Shown: positions 1 through 7,953, counted from the stretch's first letter. The stretch is DNA of 17,693 bases from Phycisphaerales bacterium (GCA_016764015.1 JAESSR010000227.1:1-17693), one strand, 5' to 3'. Numbers and translations are program-made. Notes: a model not told the origin generated them from the letters alone.

Positions 1-1641
1 ATTTTCCCGTTCCTGTAAAGAAGCCACTTCCTTGCTCAAGCAAATTTTATAATATTCCCTGGCCTTCTTCAAATTTTCCTGCTCCAAATAATAATCTCCG
101 AGCACCAGATACGTAACATAACTTTCAGGATTACTGTCGATGAAACGTTGCTCAATTCCAGCATTCCATTCTATTGCTTTTCCTAAAACGACAAAATCAA
201 AAAGTCGGTTCTTCATCTTTCGATAAAAAATAAAATCAGTGTATTTTTCTGATGACAGAAAAGCATCTTCCGCAATGGTCAAACTATCAATGTATATTCC
301 CTTCGGACGTAGATTCTTATAAGTTTCTGAGAAAACAGAATTGAGATCGTAACACAGAAATTTTCCCAATTGAAATGGGTTGACAGAAACCCACATCAAT
401 CTTTTTTCGGGTTGAAAGATAACTGCATGATGTGCCAAAAGCTGATTTATCGCCTTCGGATTTCCCATTCCTATTTCGACATTTTCCAGCCCTTTTTGAT
501 CGCGAAGCATTTTTACAGCAGAAACAGGAACAAGTGAATCCGTTCGGGAAAGTAGTTGATTCATCCGCTGAAAACGGTAATTACTGTCGCTGTATTTAAT
601 GTTCTTCAAATTTTCTTCTGAATTTTTGAAACGCTCGCTCTGGTAATGATTGGCGCAGACAAGTTTATCTGAATCTGAAAAATAAATATCAATTCCACTT
701 GGCGATTTTTCAATAATGGCGGCCTTTCCGTCAGCGGCCGAACCTATAAGAATAGATTCGGAAACAAAGGTTTTTCTTGAAGAAGCAATTTCGTATGCTT
801 GGTCAATAGTGCGCGCATATTGCAATATTTCGCGTGCTAAAATAGAAATAGGCGTGCGCGATCCTGTGGGAATGGCCGATTTTGCAGCGTTCAATGTAAC
901 GGTCAATCCGTGCTCATTCATGCCCGAAACCACGCCCATAAAACCTGCCCAGGTAATGGAGGCAAAGGCGTAACCGCTATCGGGTCGCATAAAAAGGATG
1001 ATCTTATCCTTGGCAAAATCATCGCCCATATAAAAATCAAAATTGCGACCAATTATCAAAGATGAATCGGCACTTGCACCATCCCAAGCGGCAAAGGATG
1101 TGCAACCCACAATGCTCAGATCCTGCAAGGCATGACCAATATCGTGCGCTGCGTGGTAATTGAGAATACGCGAATAATTGGGGCCGATAAATTCAAATTC
1201 CGAACTAAAGGAATCGGAAATACCGTAAAGTTCCTGTTTTATTTCCTGCGGAATATGGTTCGGAAGGTCTCTATTGAACCAAGCGATACCGTATTTCAAC
1301 GTTTTTAGAAAAGATTCTGACGGAATCATTCTTCGGATCTGCGCAATAAAATATCCTTCCTGTTCCTGAATCTGCGCCTTGGCCAATTTGCCAAAAACGA
1401 CACCACGCTCGTACGGTTTTCCTGCAAGATACGCCTCCCAAAGTCCGTGGTCGTTCTGAAAATACCAATTTCCGTTCAAGAATCGGATTCCCGATTCTGT
1501 TGTCGGTTCATCAGAAGGTGTTGCGTTTTCAACTTCGGGCGAATCAAGTTCTAACGTAAAATAGATGACCTGCGCCCCCACAAATATCAACGCCAACAGC
1601 GTCAGCAGTATAAAAAACGTATTGCGCAACAGTTTGATCAT
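1..1641 (-). CDS. C45/choloylglycine-hydrolase-like acyltransferase or amidohydrolase, membrane-anchored (3' end cut by window)
   Basis: The minus frame is open without a stop from ATG at 1641 to the left edge (547 codons); an in-frame stop lies at 1648-1650 just upstream, so the start is well bounded. Residues about 4-30 are a hydrophobic segment (RNTFFILLTLLALIFVGAQV), a signal anchor or signal peptide. The body resembles the C45 family of self-processing Ntn hydrolases (penicillin acyltransferase-like). It shows VGCTSFAAWDG with candidate nucleophile Cys180, then IIGRNFDFYMGDD, VSGMNEHGLTVTLNA and an ESILIGSADGK-like stretch. In this family the chain is cleaved before the Cys to free the nucleophile. 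The last ~60 visible residues (SYVTYLVLGDYYLEQENLKK) look like a TPR helix pair, so the protein has an added C-terminal domain. No Shine-Dalgarno precedes the start, as is usual in Bacteroidota. Substrate unknown; family assignment is fairly firm, function is not. Confidence 0.75.
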   Translation of the reverse strand, partial: MIKLLRNTFFILLTLLALIFVGAQVIYFTLELDSPEVENATPSDEPTTESGIRFLNGNWYFQNDHGLWEAYLAGKPYERGVVFGKLAKAQIQEQEGYFIAQIRRMIPSESFLKTLKYGIAWFNRDLPNHIPQEIKQELYGISDSFSSEFEFIGPNYSRILNYHAAHDIGHALQDLSIVGCTSFAAWDGASADSSLIIGRNFDFYMGDDFAKDKIILFMRPDSGYAFASITWAGFMGVVSGMNEHGLTVTLNAAKSAIPTGSRTPISILAREILQYARTIDQAYEIASSRKTFVSESILIGSAADGKAAIIEKSPSGIDIYFSDSDKLVCANHYQSERFKNSEENLKNIKYSDSNYRFQRMNQLLSRTDSLVPVSAVKMLRDQKGLENVEIGMGNPKAINQLLAHHAVIFQPEKRLMWVSVNPFQLGKFLCYDLNSVFSETYKNLRPKGIYIDSLTIAEDAFLSSEKYTDFIFYRKMKNRLFDFVVLGKAIEWNAGIEQRFIDSNPESYVTYLVLGDYYLEQENLKKAREYYKICLSKEVASLQEREN

Positions 1642-1741
1642 CAACGCTCAAAGGTAACGCGAAAGTAGCGGTGGCGATTTTCGAAAAAGTGGTTAACGCT
1701 GTCTGAAATACAGAATTTCATTTCATTACCCGAAAATTATC

Positions 1742-1825
1742 CGACTTCTTCTATGATCTATAGGTGAAGTTGTCTCCGCTTTGGCGAAGACAACAGCCCC
1801 AAGCTATGGAGCGTTGAAGAAGTCG
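1742..1825. repeat. Palindromic intergenic element
   Basis: The 228-bp space between the divergent C45-like gene and mazG holds a structured element. Outer arms cgacttcttc (1742-1751) and gaagaagtcg (1816-1825) are a perfect 10-bp inverted repeat. Nested inside is a hairpin at 1770-1793: ttgtct pairs with agacaa, one mismatch, then ccg/cgg-type pairing around a tttg loop. No T-run follows on either strand, so it is not a standard terminator. It could be a dispersed palindromic repeat or a small MITE-like element; copy number elsewhere cannot be seen here. Confidence 0.5.
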
Positions 1826-1868
1826 AAGGTATCAATTTCTTAACAAAAAAACCGTCAAGCAGAAAGCC

Positions 1869-1901
1869 ATTGGTATGGTTTTCTACGTTTCTGCACCTTT
1901 G
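1869..1901 (+). promoter_or_regulatory. Bacteroidota-type promoter for mazG
   Basis: CACCTTTG at 1894-1901 matches the Bacteroidota -7 box TAnnTTTG at seven of eight informative or free positions (C in place of the first T). ATTG at 1869-1872 fits the -33 box, with a 21-base spacer against the usual 19-21. Transcription would start near 1908, about 10 bases before the mazG ATG at 1918, which excludes the longer reading frame beginning at 1870. The match is by eye. Confidence 0.5.
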
Positions 1902-1917
1902 CACAAAACCGAAAAAC

Positions 1918-2706
1918 ATGGATCAAAGACTGGTACAATTTGAACGCCTCCTCAACATAGTGGACGAGCTGCGCGAAAAATGTCCGTGGGACAAAAAGCA
2001 GACCCTGCAAAGTTTGCGGCATTTGACCATTGAAGAAACCTACGAACTGGCAGATGCCATTCTGGATAATGACCTGACAGAGGTAAAAAACGAACTGGGC
2101 GATTTGTTGCTTCACATTGTCTTTTATGCCAAAATTGGCTCAGAGACCAATGCGTTTGATATGGCCGATGTGGCAGAAGCAATCTGCGAAAAACTCATCA
2201 GCCGCCATCCGCATATTTATGGTGATCCTGCAAATGGCGGAAATACCATAGAAGTGGCTGACGAGGAAGAAGTAAAACGCAACTGGGAAAAATTGAAGCT
2301 GAAAGAAGGCAAGGAATCTGTGTTGGAAGGTGTGCCAAAATCGCTGCCCGCCATGGTAAAAGCCACGCGCATACAGGAAAAGGCGCGCGGTGTGGGTTTC
2401 GATTGGGACAACCAAGAACAGGTTTGGGCAAAAGTGCAGGAAGAACTGGGAGAATTGAAAGCCGAAATTGACAGCAACGCCTCAAAAGAAAAAATGGAGG
2501 ACGAGTTTGGAGACGTACTTTTTTCGATGATAAATTATGCCCGTTTTATTGATGTGGATCCCGAATCGGCATTGGAGCGCACCAATAAAAAGTTCATAAA
2601 GCGTTTTCAGCATTTAGAGAAAGGTGCAAAAAGAGAAGGAAGAGAATTATCCGAAATGACCTTAACGGAAATGGACGTTTATTGGAACGAGGCGAAGGAA
2701 TTATAG
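1918..2706 (+). CDS. mazG: MazG nucleoside triphosphate pyrophosphohydrolase
   Basis: A 262-residue MazG, the usual length. It hydrolyses (d)NTPs to NMP plus pyrophosphate in the cytoplasm as a housecleaning enzyme. Both tandem MazG domains are visible. The N-terminal one has CPWDKKQT (22-29), EETYE (39-43) and ELGDLLLH (59-66). The C-terminal one has EELGELKAE (175-183) and EDEFGDVLF (194-202). The Glu/Asp residues of these EExxE...ExxD patterns bind Mg2+; the C-terminal domain is normally the catalytic one. The start was set at 1918 (MDQRLVQFERLL) because family members start just ahead of this helix and a promoter-like element lies over the alternative start at 1870. The gene is complete, and its TAG stop at 2704-2706 is the last thing clearly belonging to the AT-rich part of the window. 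Confidence 0.93.
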   Translation: MDQRLVQFERLLNIVDELREKCPWDKKQTLQSLRHLTIEETYELADAILDNDLTEVKNELGDLLLHIVFYAKIGSETNAFDMADVAEAICEKLISRHPHIYGDPANGGNTIEVADEEEVKRNWEKLKLKEGKESVLEGVPKSLPAMVKATRIQEKARGVGFDWDNQEQVWAKVQEELGELKAEIDSNASKEKMEDEFGDVLFSMINYARFIDVDPESALERTNKKFIKRFQHLEKGAKREGRELSEMTLTEMDVYWNEAKEL

Positions 2707-2716
2707 TTTTGTCCAA
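2704..2716. other. Probable chimeric join between two genomes
   Basis: Left of this point the DNA is AT-rich with Bacteroidota-like gene starts; right of it the DNA is GC-rich and planctomycete-like. The change occurs within about a dozen bases of the mazG stop codon. Immediately after it begins the interior of preA, with roughly 140 N-terminal residues absent and no promoter, ribosome binding site, transposase, integrase or repeat. The exact base of the join cannot be fixed, since the codons for FCPMT (2707-2721) could belong to either side. Confidence 0.75.
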
Positions 2717-3507
2717 TGACAATGATTGAGCGGTGTCAAGCCTGTGGCGTTGATGCATTCGAGCTCAACTTCTCGTGCCCACATGGGATGCCCGAGCGCA
2801 AGATGGGCGCAGCGATGGGGCAAGACCCTGATCTGCTCGAGGAAGTCTGCGGGTGGGTGAATGAAGCTGCAACGATTCCGGTATGGGCGAAGATGACGCC
2901 GAACATTACCCACATTGTTGATCCCGCACGGGCATCACTCAAAGCTGGGTGCGAGGGGATCGCGGCGATCAATACAATCTTGAGTGTGATGGGTGTGAAT
3001 CTTGAGACGCTCCGGCCTGAGCCTACGGTCGAGGGGTATTCTGTGCCGGGCGGGTACTCGTGCAAGGCGGTCCGTCCGATCGCATTGCGGATGGTGATGG
3101 AACTCGCCACCATGATGTACGGCAATGGAACAACTCAAGGCGAGTTCAAGGATCGGTCACTCTCAGCCATCGGTGGAGTCGAAACCGGCGAGGACGCTGC
3201 CCAGTTTATTTTGCTCGGCGCATCAACCGTGCAGGTGTGTACCGGCGTGATGATCCATGGGTACAAAATGGCTGGTCGGATGTGCGAAGAACTGGGTGCG
3301 TTTATGGACAAGCATGGGTTCGAGACGATCGAAGAGTTTCGCGGGCACTCATTGCAATACTTCACGACCCACGCGGATTTGGTGCAGCGCCAGAAGGATG
3401 CCAAGGCCGAGAAGAAGGCGGCCAAGGCAGGTATGGTGACGAAGGATACGGCGTGGGAAGGTGATAAGTTTGTTGAGCAATCTGACAAGTTGGTATCAAA
3501 CGACTGA
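2716..3507 (+). CDS. preA: Dihydropyrimidine dehydrogenase subunit PreA, 5'-truncated
   Basis: FMN-dependent catalytic part of dihydropyrimidine dehydrogenase, which reduces uracil and thymine to the 5,6-dihydro forms. The visible residues align with PreA/DPYD from about family position 140: VDAFELNFSCPHGMPERKMG, KMTPNITHI, GIAAINTI, GGYSCKAVRPIALRMV, the FMN phosphate-binding stretch SAIGGVETGEDAAQF and STVQVCTG. PreA is normally about 410-430 residues; 263 are present and the TIM-barrel start is missing, so ATG 2716 is almost certainly not the real start. The C-terminus is also unusual: instead of the ferredoxin-like domain with two CxxCxxC clusters it ends in a Lys/Ala-rich tail (about residues 220-263). 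Its convergent neighbours are the rest of the pyrimidine catabolic pathway, which supports the assignment. The partner flavoprotein PreT is not in the window. Confidence 0.85.
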   Translation: MTMIERCQACGVDAFELNFSCPHGMPERKMGAAMGQDPDLLEEVCGWVNEAATIPVWAKMTPNITHIVDPARASLKAGCEGIAAINTILSVMGVNLETLRPEPTVEGYSVPGGYSCKAVRPIALRMVMELATMMYGNGTTQGEFKDRSLSAIGGVETGEDAAQFILLGASTVQVCTGVMIHGYKMAGRMCEELGAFMDKHGFETIEEFRGHSLQYFTTHADLVQRQKDAKAEKKAAKAGMVTKDTAWEGDKFVEQSDKLVSND

Positions 3508-3511
3508 AACC

Positions 3512-3595
3512 GGTGGCACAGGCGTCCCGCCTGTGCTGACTTTTTTACCCTGAGACATCAGAATACAAGAACACAGGCGGGACGCCTGTGCCACC
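3512..3595. repeat. 24-bp perfect inverted repeat (double hairpin) between convergent genes
   Basis: Arms at 3512-3535 and 3572-3595 are exact reverse complements over 24 bases, separated by 36 bases. Each arm contains its own palindrome, cacaggcg-tcc-cgcctgtg or its complement, so the region can fold as two small hairpins or one long one. It occupies almost the whole 101-bp space between the stops of preA (+) and the dihydropyrimidinase gene (-), where it could end transcription both ways. A ttttttt-like run (3541-3546) follows the left arm on the plus strand. The ggtggcacaggcg sequence is a dispersed motif I associate with planctomycete-like genomes; it may be a REP or MITE element. Confidence 0.75.
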
Positions 3596-3608
3596 AATAT
3601 AAGAAGAT

Positions 3609-5003
3609 TTAGAAATGGGTTGGTGTGCGTTTGAGGAGTTGGCCTCGCCCGACGGTGCCGACGAACTTGCCGTCGCGGGCTTGGACTTGCCCTCGGACGG
3701 TGACGACTGAGGCTTGGCCAATCATCTCCCAGCCTTCGTAGGCGTTGTAATCGACCTTGGACAAACTCGAATCAACGCTCAGCGTGTGCTTGGCGTTCGG
3801 GTCGTAGACCACCAGATCGGCATCGGCCCCGACGCTGATCGAGCCTTTGCGTGGGTAGAGCCCGAAGATTCGGGCGGCGTTGGTTGAGCAGGCATTGACC
3901 ATTGTATTCAGATCGATCTTGCCCGTGAGAACACCAAATGTGTGGATGAGGTCGATGCGTTCTTGGACGGAAGGGATGCCGTTGGGGATTTTGGTGAAGG
4001 CATCTTTGCCCATGATTTTTTGGTCGGCGAAGTTGAACGGGGCGTGGTCGGTGCCGATGGTTGAGATGATGCCGGACTTGAGCCCGTGCCAGAGGGTATC
4101 CTGATTTGATTTCTCACGCAACGGCGGGGACATGACATATTTCGCGCCCTCGAAATCGGGCTTGTGGGTGTAGGTTTCGTCGAGAGTCAGGTGGGGGGCG
4201 ACGGCTTCGACCCAGATGTTCACGCCTCGGAGTTGGGCATCGACGGCGGCTTGAACCGCGGGCGTGCATGAAGTATGGACGATGTAGATATGGGCTTCAG
4301 TCAACTCGGCGAAGGTGGCGAGGTGATGTACGCCCTCGGCTTCGACGCTGACGGGGCGTGATGGCTCGTGCCACTCTGGGCCGATCCTGCCTTCGTCGAT
4401 GAGCTTGGTTTGCATCGCGTCGATGGCGTCGGCGTTTTCGCAATGGGCGGTGGTGATGACGCCGAGTTTTTTGGCCATCGTGAGCAGGTCGAAGAGATCA
4501 GAGTCATCGAGATTGAGTGCGCCCTTGTAGGCAAGAAATATTTTGAACGACGCGATGCCATGCTCGGTGACGATGGCTTTGAGTTGGTCTTGGGCAAGAT
4601 CATCGAAGCGAACGACCGCCATGTGGAAGGTGTAATCGACGGCGGAACTCGGCGAGGCGAGGTCGTTCCATTCGTTGAACGCTGCGAGTGGTTCGTCGGT
4701 TGGACCCGGGCAGATCATTTCGATGAGGGTGGTTGTGCCACCGACGAGTGCGGCCTTTGATGCGGCTTCGTGGTCGTCGATCGCGTTTGAACCCATGAAT
4801 GGAAGGTGGATATGGACATGGGGGTCGATGAACCCGGGGAAGACATACTTGCCGGTGGCCTCGATGACTTCGGTGTCGGCTGGGAGTGAAGAGGCGTCGA
4901 TTGAAGGTTCGATGCGGGTGATTGTTTCGTCTTGGCAGAAGATATCAGCGCAGTAGTCTTCGGTGGCGGTGATGATTCGGCCGTTCTTGATGAGCAGTGG
5001 CAT
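3609..5003 (-). CDS. Dihydropyrimidinase / hydantoinase
   Basis: Zn-dependent amidohydrolase that opens dihydrouracil or dihydrothymine to N-carbamoyl-beta-alanine or N-carbamoyl-beta-aminoisobutyrate. It has 464 residues, normal for the family. Metal-site residues seen: H62 and H64 in FIDPHVHIH, the carboxylated lysine K154 in SFKIFLAYKG, H187 in TTAHCEN, H243 in IVHTSC and D319 in GTDHAPF. The start was set at 5003 (MPLLIKNGRI). It has AAGGA at 5011-5015 seven bases upstream, and the longer frame to 5228 would run through the end of the aminotransferase with non-family sequence. The gap to the upstream aminotransferase is 10 bp and its stop codon overlaps this SD, so the two are likely translationally coupled. 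It is the last gene of the five-gene operon. A hydantoinase of other specificity is possible, but context favours dihydropyrimidinase. Confidence 0.92.
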   Translation of the reverse strand: MPLLIKNGRIITATEDYCADIFCQDETITRIEPSIDASSLPADTEVIEATGKYVFPGFIDPHVHIHLPFMGSNAIDDHEAASKAALVGGTTTLIEMICPGPTDEPLAAFNEWNDLASPSSAVDYTFHMAVVRFDDLAQDQLKAIVTEHGIASFKIFLAYKGALNLDDSDLFDLLTMAKKLGVITTAHCENADAIDAMQTKLIDEGRIGPEWHEPSRPVSVEAEGVHHLATFAELTEAHIYIVHTSCTPAVQAAVDAQLRGVNIWVEAVAPHLTLDETYTHKPDFEGAKYVMSPPLREKSNQDTLWHGLKSGIISTIGTDHAPFNFADQKIMGKDAFTKIPNGIPSVQERIDLIHTFGVLTGKIDLNTMVNACSTNAARIFGLYPRKGSISVGADADLVVYDPNAKHTLSVDSSLSKVDYNAYEGWEMIGQASVVTVRGQVQARDGKFVGTVGRGQLLKRTPTHF

Positions 5004-5013
5004 AATGAAATCC

Positions 5014-6384
5014 TTACTTGGCAGCTTCGGTGAAGGCGATATCGAGCACGCGGACCATGAAATCAACATCGTCGCGGGTGATGCACATCGGAGGCTTGAT
5101 GCGAAGGACATTGCCGTAGAGTCCACCCTTGCCGATGAGCAGGCCGAGGTTCTTTGCACGCTCGAACACATCGGCGCACATCGCTGTCGCAGGTGCTTTG
5201 GTGGTTCGGTCTTCGACGAGTTCGACACCGATCATCAACCCCCTGCCACGGACATCACCGATGGATGGATGGCGGGTTTGGAGATCACGCAGGCCTTCCA
5301 TCAGGTAGTTGCCGATTTTGTGCGCACGGGCTTGGATGTTTTCGTTCAAGATGATGTCGAGTGTGGCGTCGCACTGGGCCATCGAGACGGGGTTGCCGCC
5401 GAAGGTGTTGAAGTGGAGCCGTTGGGCCATGGTCTGGGCGATGTCGGCTCGCGTCACGACCGCGCCGCAGGGTGCGCCGTTGCCCATGCCTTTGGCCATC
5501 GTGACGATGTCGGGTGTGACGCCTTGGTTTTCAAAGCCCCAGAACTTGGTGCCGGTTCGTCCGAACCCGGTCTGGACTTCATCGGAGATGCACAAGCCGC
5601 CTGCATCGCGTACGGACTTGTATACACGCTTCAAATAGCCTTCGGGATATTCGACGGTGCCGCCGACGCCTTGGATGGGCTCGGCGATGAAGGCGGCGAT
5701 CTGGCCGGGGGTTGAGAAACGGATCACCTCGTCGACATCGGCGGCGTACTTCGCGCCGGCGTCCGGGTCGTCGTAGCCGAATGGGCCTCGGTACATATCG
5801 GGGCATTTGGCGTGATGGACTCCGAAGCCCTGAGGCACGGGTGTTTTCCAGGTGTTGAGCGCGGTCAAACCCATCGCGGTGGGGGACATGCCGTGATAAG
5901 CGTTGCGGAGGGCGAGGATGTCGTAGTGGCCGGTGAACGCGCGGGCCATGAGCAGGGCAAGGTCGTTGGATTCACTGCCCGAGTTGGTGAAGTAGCACAC
6001 AGAGAGCCCGGAGTCTTTGGGGAAGGTGCTGGCGAGTTTCTTGGCATACTGCGCGATGTTGGGATGGAGATAGATAGTGGTGGTGTGTTGGAATCGTTCG
6101 TTTTGTTCGCGGATGGCTTCGATGACTTTGGGATGGCAATGCCCGACTGAAACCGTGACGATTCCGGCGAAGCCGTCGAGGTAGCGCTTGCCGGTTTCGT
6201 CGAAGAGGTACTGCATCGAACCTTCGACGATCATGACCGGGTCTTTGTAGTACATCAGGATCGCAGGCGAGAGAAACTCTTGGCGCATCGCCAATGTTTC
6301 GGATTTGGATGGGCCGGTGTAGGGCGTTGGGGTATGGTCGTAGGTCGGCAGGGTTGGAGCTGTTTGGGTTGGGTTGGTGGTCAT
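5014..6384 (-). CDS. AGXT2-like class III omega-aminotransferase (beta-alanine / beta-aminoisobutyrate)
   Basis: PLP enzyme of 456 residues, close in sequence to AGXT2 (alanine-glyoxylate / beta-aminoisobutyrate-pyruvate aminotransferase). Visible motifs: GFAGIVTVSVGHCHP near 71-85, the PLP-phosphate region TNSGSESND (133-141), NAYHGMS (161-167), D268 in ISDEVQTGFGRTG and Schiff-base lysine K298 in TMAKGMGNG. In this pathway it would convert beta-alanine to malonate semialdehyde and beta-aminoisobutyrate to methylmalonate semialdehyde, using pyruvate or another oxo acid. The Pro/Thr-rich first ~25 residues are poorly conserved but show no clear export signal. AGGA lies eight bases before the ATG. 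The gap to the transporter gene is 9 bp. The family is certain; exact amino donor is inferred from the neighbours. Confidence 0.9.
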   Translation of the reverse strand: MTTNPTQTAPTLPTYDHTPTPYTGPSKSETLAMRQEFLSPAILMYYKDPVMIVEGSMQYLFDETGKRYLDGFAGIVTVSVGHCHPKVIEAIREQNERFQHTTTIYLHPNIAQYAKKLASTFPKDSGLSVCYFTNSGSESNDLALLMARAFTGHYDILALRNAYHGMSPTAMGLTALNTWKTPVPQGFGVHHAKCPDMYRGPFGYDDPDAGAKYAADVDEVIRFSTPGQIAAFIAEPIQGVGGTVEYPEGYLKRVYKSVRDAGGLCISDEVQTGFGRTGTKFWGFENQGVTPDIVTMAKGMGNGAPCGAVVTRADIAQTMAQRLHFNTFGGNPVSMAQCDATLDIILNENIQARAHKIGNYLMEGLRDLQTRHPSIGDVRGRGLMIGVELVEDRTTKAPATAMCADVFERAKNLGLLIGKGGLYGNVLRIKPPMCITRDDVDFMVRVLDIAFTEAAK

Positions 6385-6393
6385 AACGGAATC

Positions 6394-7953
6394 CTATGTG
6401 TTGATGGATGATTTGGTTTTCATGAGGAGGTAGTAGAGCACGACGGAGATGAGTACGCCGACGAACCAGGCGTAGGTGTAGATGGCGTCGAATGATTGTG
6501 CAAAGATGGGTGTTTGAGGTTCGATGAGCTCTTTGGCATCAAACGCTGCTTGGATCGCAGCATTATTCATACCGTTTTCCCGTGCGGCCTCCAAGGCTTT
6601 GGTACTTGACTCGTATGCGTCATGTGTTCTATTCGTCGCTGCGTTGATGAACCCAGGAATGTTCGGAAGCACGGCGATGATGAGCGTGATCATCGCCCGC
6701 CAGTTGACGCCCTTGAACTCGCCATCGGCTTTGTAGAGCTCGTCGGTGTTGATGTTGGTTTTTCGGATGAGGAAATAGTCGCAGAGCATGATGCCGACGA
6801 TCGGGCCGATGAGTGCGCTGTAGCCGATGAGCCAAGTAAAAATGTACCCTTGGGTGTCACTGATGAGCCGCCAGGGCATGATGAGCACGCCGATGATGCA
6901 GGTGATGATTCCGCCGAGCCGGAAGCTGATTTTCGTGGGCGCGATGTTGGAGAACCCGTTGGCTGGCGAGACGACATTGGCGGCGAGGTTGGTGCTCAGC
7001 GTGGCGATCAACAAGGCGATCATCGAGATCACGACGATGGTGGGTGAGCCCATCTGGGCGACGAGATCAACGGGGTTCCAGATGGCTTCGCCGAAGATGA
7101 TGACGGTTGCGCCGGTGACAATGATGCCGATGAAACAGAAGAGTGTCATCGTCGGAGGCAACCCGATGAGCTGTCCAACCACTTGATCCTTCTGAGACTT
7201 GCTATAGCGGGTGAAGTCAGGGATATTCAAACTCAGCGTTGCCCAGAACCCGACCATCGCAGTAAGTTGCGGAAAGAAGACTTTCCAAAAGTTCGACCCC
7301 TCGGCGTAGTTTGTTTTTGATGAAAACAATTCTGCAGGGCGATCAACCTTGAGCAAAGCCCATATAAGCAGGGCGACACCCGAAGCAATCAAGAATGGAG
7401 CAGCCCATGTCTCGAGCACTTTAATAGACTCGACGCCTTTGATGACGATGACGACATGGATCGCCCAGAAGGCGAGGAAGCTGGCGAACTGGATGGCGGT
7501 GATGCCCAGGACGGGGAGGGTATTGGTATCAAGGGCAGGATCGAACACGCCCAGCACGCCGAGGATGGTGTAGAGGGCGGCCCCTCCAATCCATGTCTGA
7601 ATCCCGAACCATCCACACGCGACGAGTGAGCGGGCGATGGATGGGATGTGGGCGCCGTTGATGCCGAAACTCGCGCGGACAAGCACTGGGAAGGGGACGC
7701 CGAGTTTGGTGCCCGCGTGGCCGTTGAGAATCATTGGTACAAGCACAATCATGTTGCCCGCCATCACCGTGAGGGTTGCCTGCCACCAGTTCATGCCGAG
7801 TTTGACCATGCCCGCTGCGAGCATATAGGTCGGGATGCACACGGCCATGCCGATCCAGAGCGCAGCAATATTCCACGAACTCCAGGTGCGGTCTTCGAGA
7901 GACACCGGCGCGAGGTCGGCGTTGATCAGCGGGTTGTGAGGTGAGTCGTCCAT
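6394..7953 (-). CDS. NCS1-family nucleobase/hydantoin:cation symporter
   Basis: Inner-membrane transporter of 519 residues with about 12 hydrophobic segments, typical of NCS1 (Mhp1, PucI, cytosine/allantoin permeases). Family signatures: W24-W27 before the first helix, LNGHAGTKLGVPFPVLVRAS (77-96), and CGWFGIQTW (113-121), where W115 and Q119 correspond to substrate-stacking Trp and hydrogen-bonding Gln of Mhp1. SLNIPDFTRYSKS and NLAANVVSPANGFSN are also family-typical. Two features differ from a minimal NCS1: a hydrophilic loop near residues 440-490 (DAYESSTKALEAARENG) and the final helix after it. The ATG overlaps the upstream beta-ureidopropionase stop by one base (TAATG), so translation is coupled. 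Uracil, thymine or dihydropyrimidine import is inferred from operon context. Confidence 0.9.
   Translation of the reverse strand: MDDSPHNPLINADLAPVSLEDRTWSSWNIAALWIGMAVCIPTYMLAAGMVKLGMNWWQATLTVMAGNMIVLVPMILNGHAGTKLGVPFPVLVRASFGINGAHIPSIARSLVACGWFGIQTWIGGAALYTILGVLGVFDPALDTNTLPVLGITAIQFASFLAFWAIHVVIVIKGVESIKVLETWAAPFLIASGVALLIWALLKVDRPAELFSSKTNYAEGSNFWKVFFPQLTAMVGFWATLSLNIPDFTRYSKSQKDQVVGQLIGLPPTMTLFCFIGIIVTGATVIIFGEAIWNPVDLVAQMGSPTIVVISMIALLIATLSTNLAANVVSPANGFSNIAPTKISFRLGGIITCIIGVLIMPWRLISDTQGYIFTWLIGYSALIGPIVGIMLCDYFLIRKTNINTDELYKADGEFKGVNWRAMITLIIAVLPNIPGFINAATNRTHDAYESSTKALEAARENGMNNAAIQAAFDAKELIEPQTPIFAQSFDAIYTYAWFVGVLISVVLYYLLMKTKSSINT

Noticed and set aside
716..973. 85-residue plus-strand frame near the left end
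   Set aside because: It is opposite the continuous 547-codon C45-like frame, which has real domain motifs.
2704..2730. Natural horizontal transfer or integration site
   Set aside because: No integrase, transposase, tRNA or direct repeat is at the boundary, and preA is cut mid-gene; an assembly join explains it more simply.
3512..3595. CRISPR repeat pair
   Set aside because: There are only two copies, inverted relative to each other, with no further units or cas genes; it is an inverted repeat between gene ends.
5004..5228. Extension of the dihydropyrimidinase start to 5228
   Set aside because: The added 75 residues overlap the end of the aminotransferase gene, do not resemble the family, and the ATG at 5003 has a well-placed AAGGA.
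4963..5715. 250-residue plus-strand open frame across the dihydropyrimidinase/aminotransferase boundary
   Set aside because: It lies opposite two well-recognised genes, has no family-like motifs or SD, and follows from the strong codon bias of the minus-strand genes.
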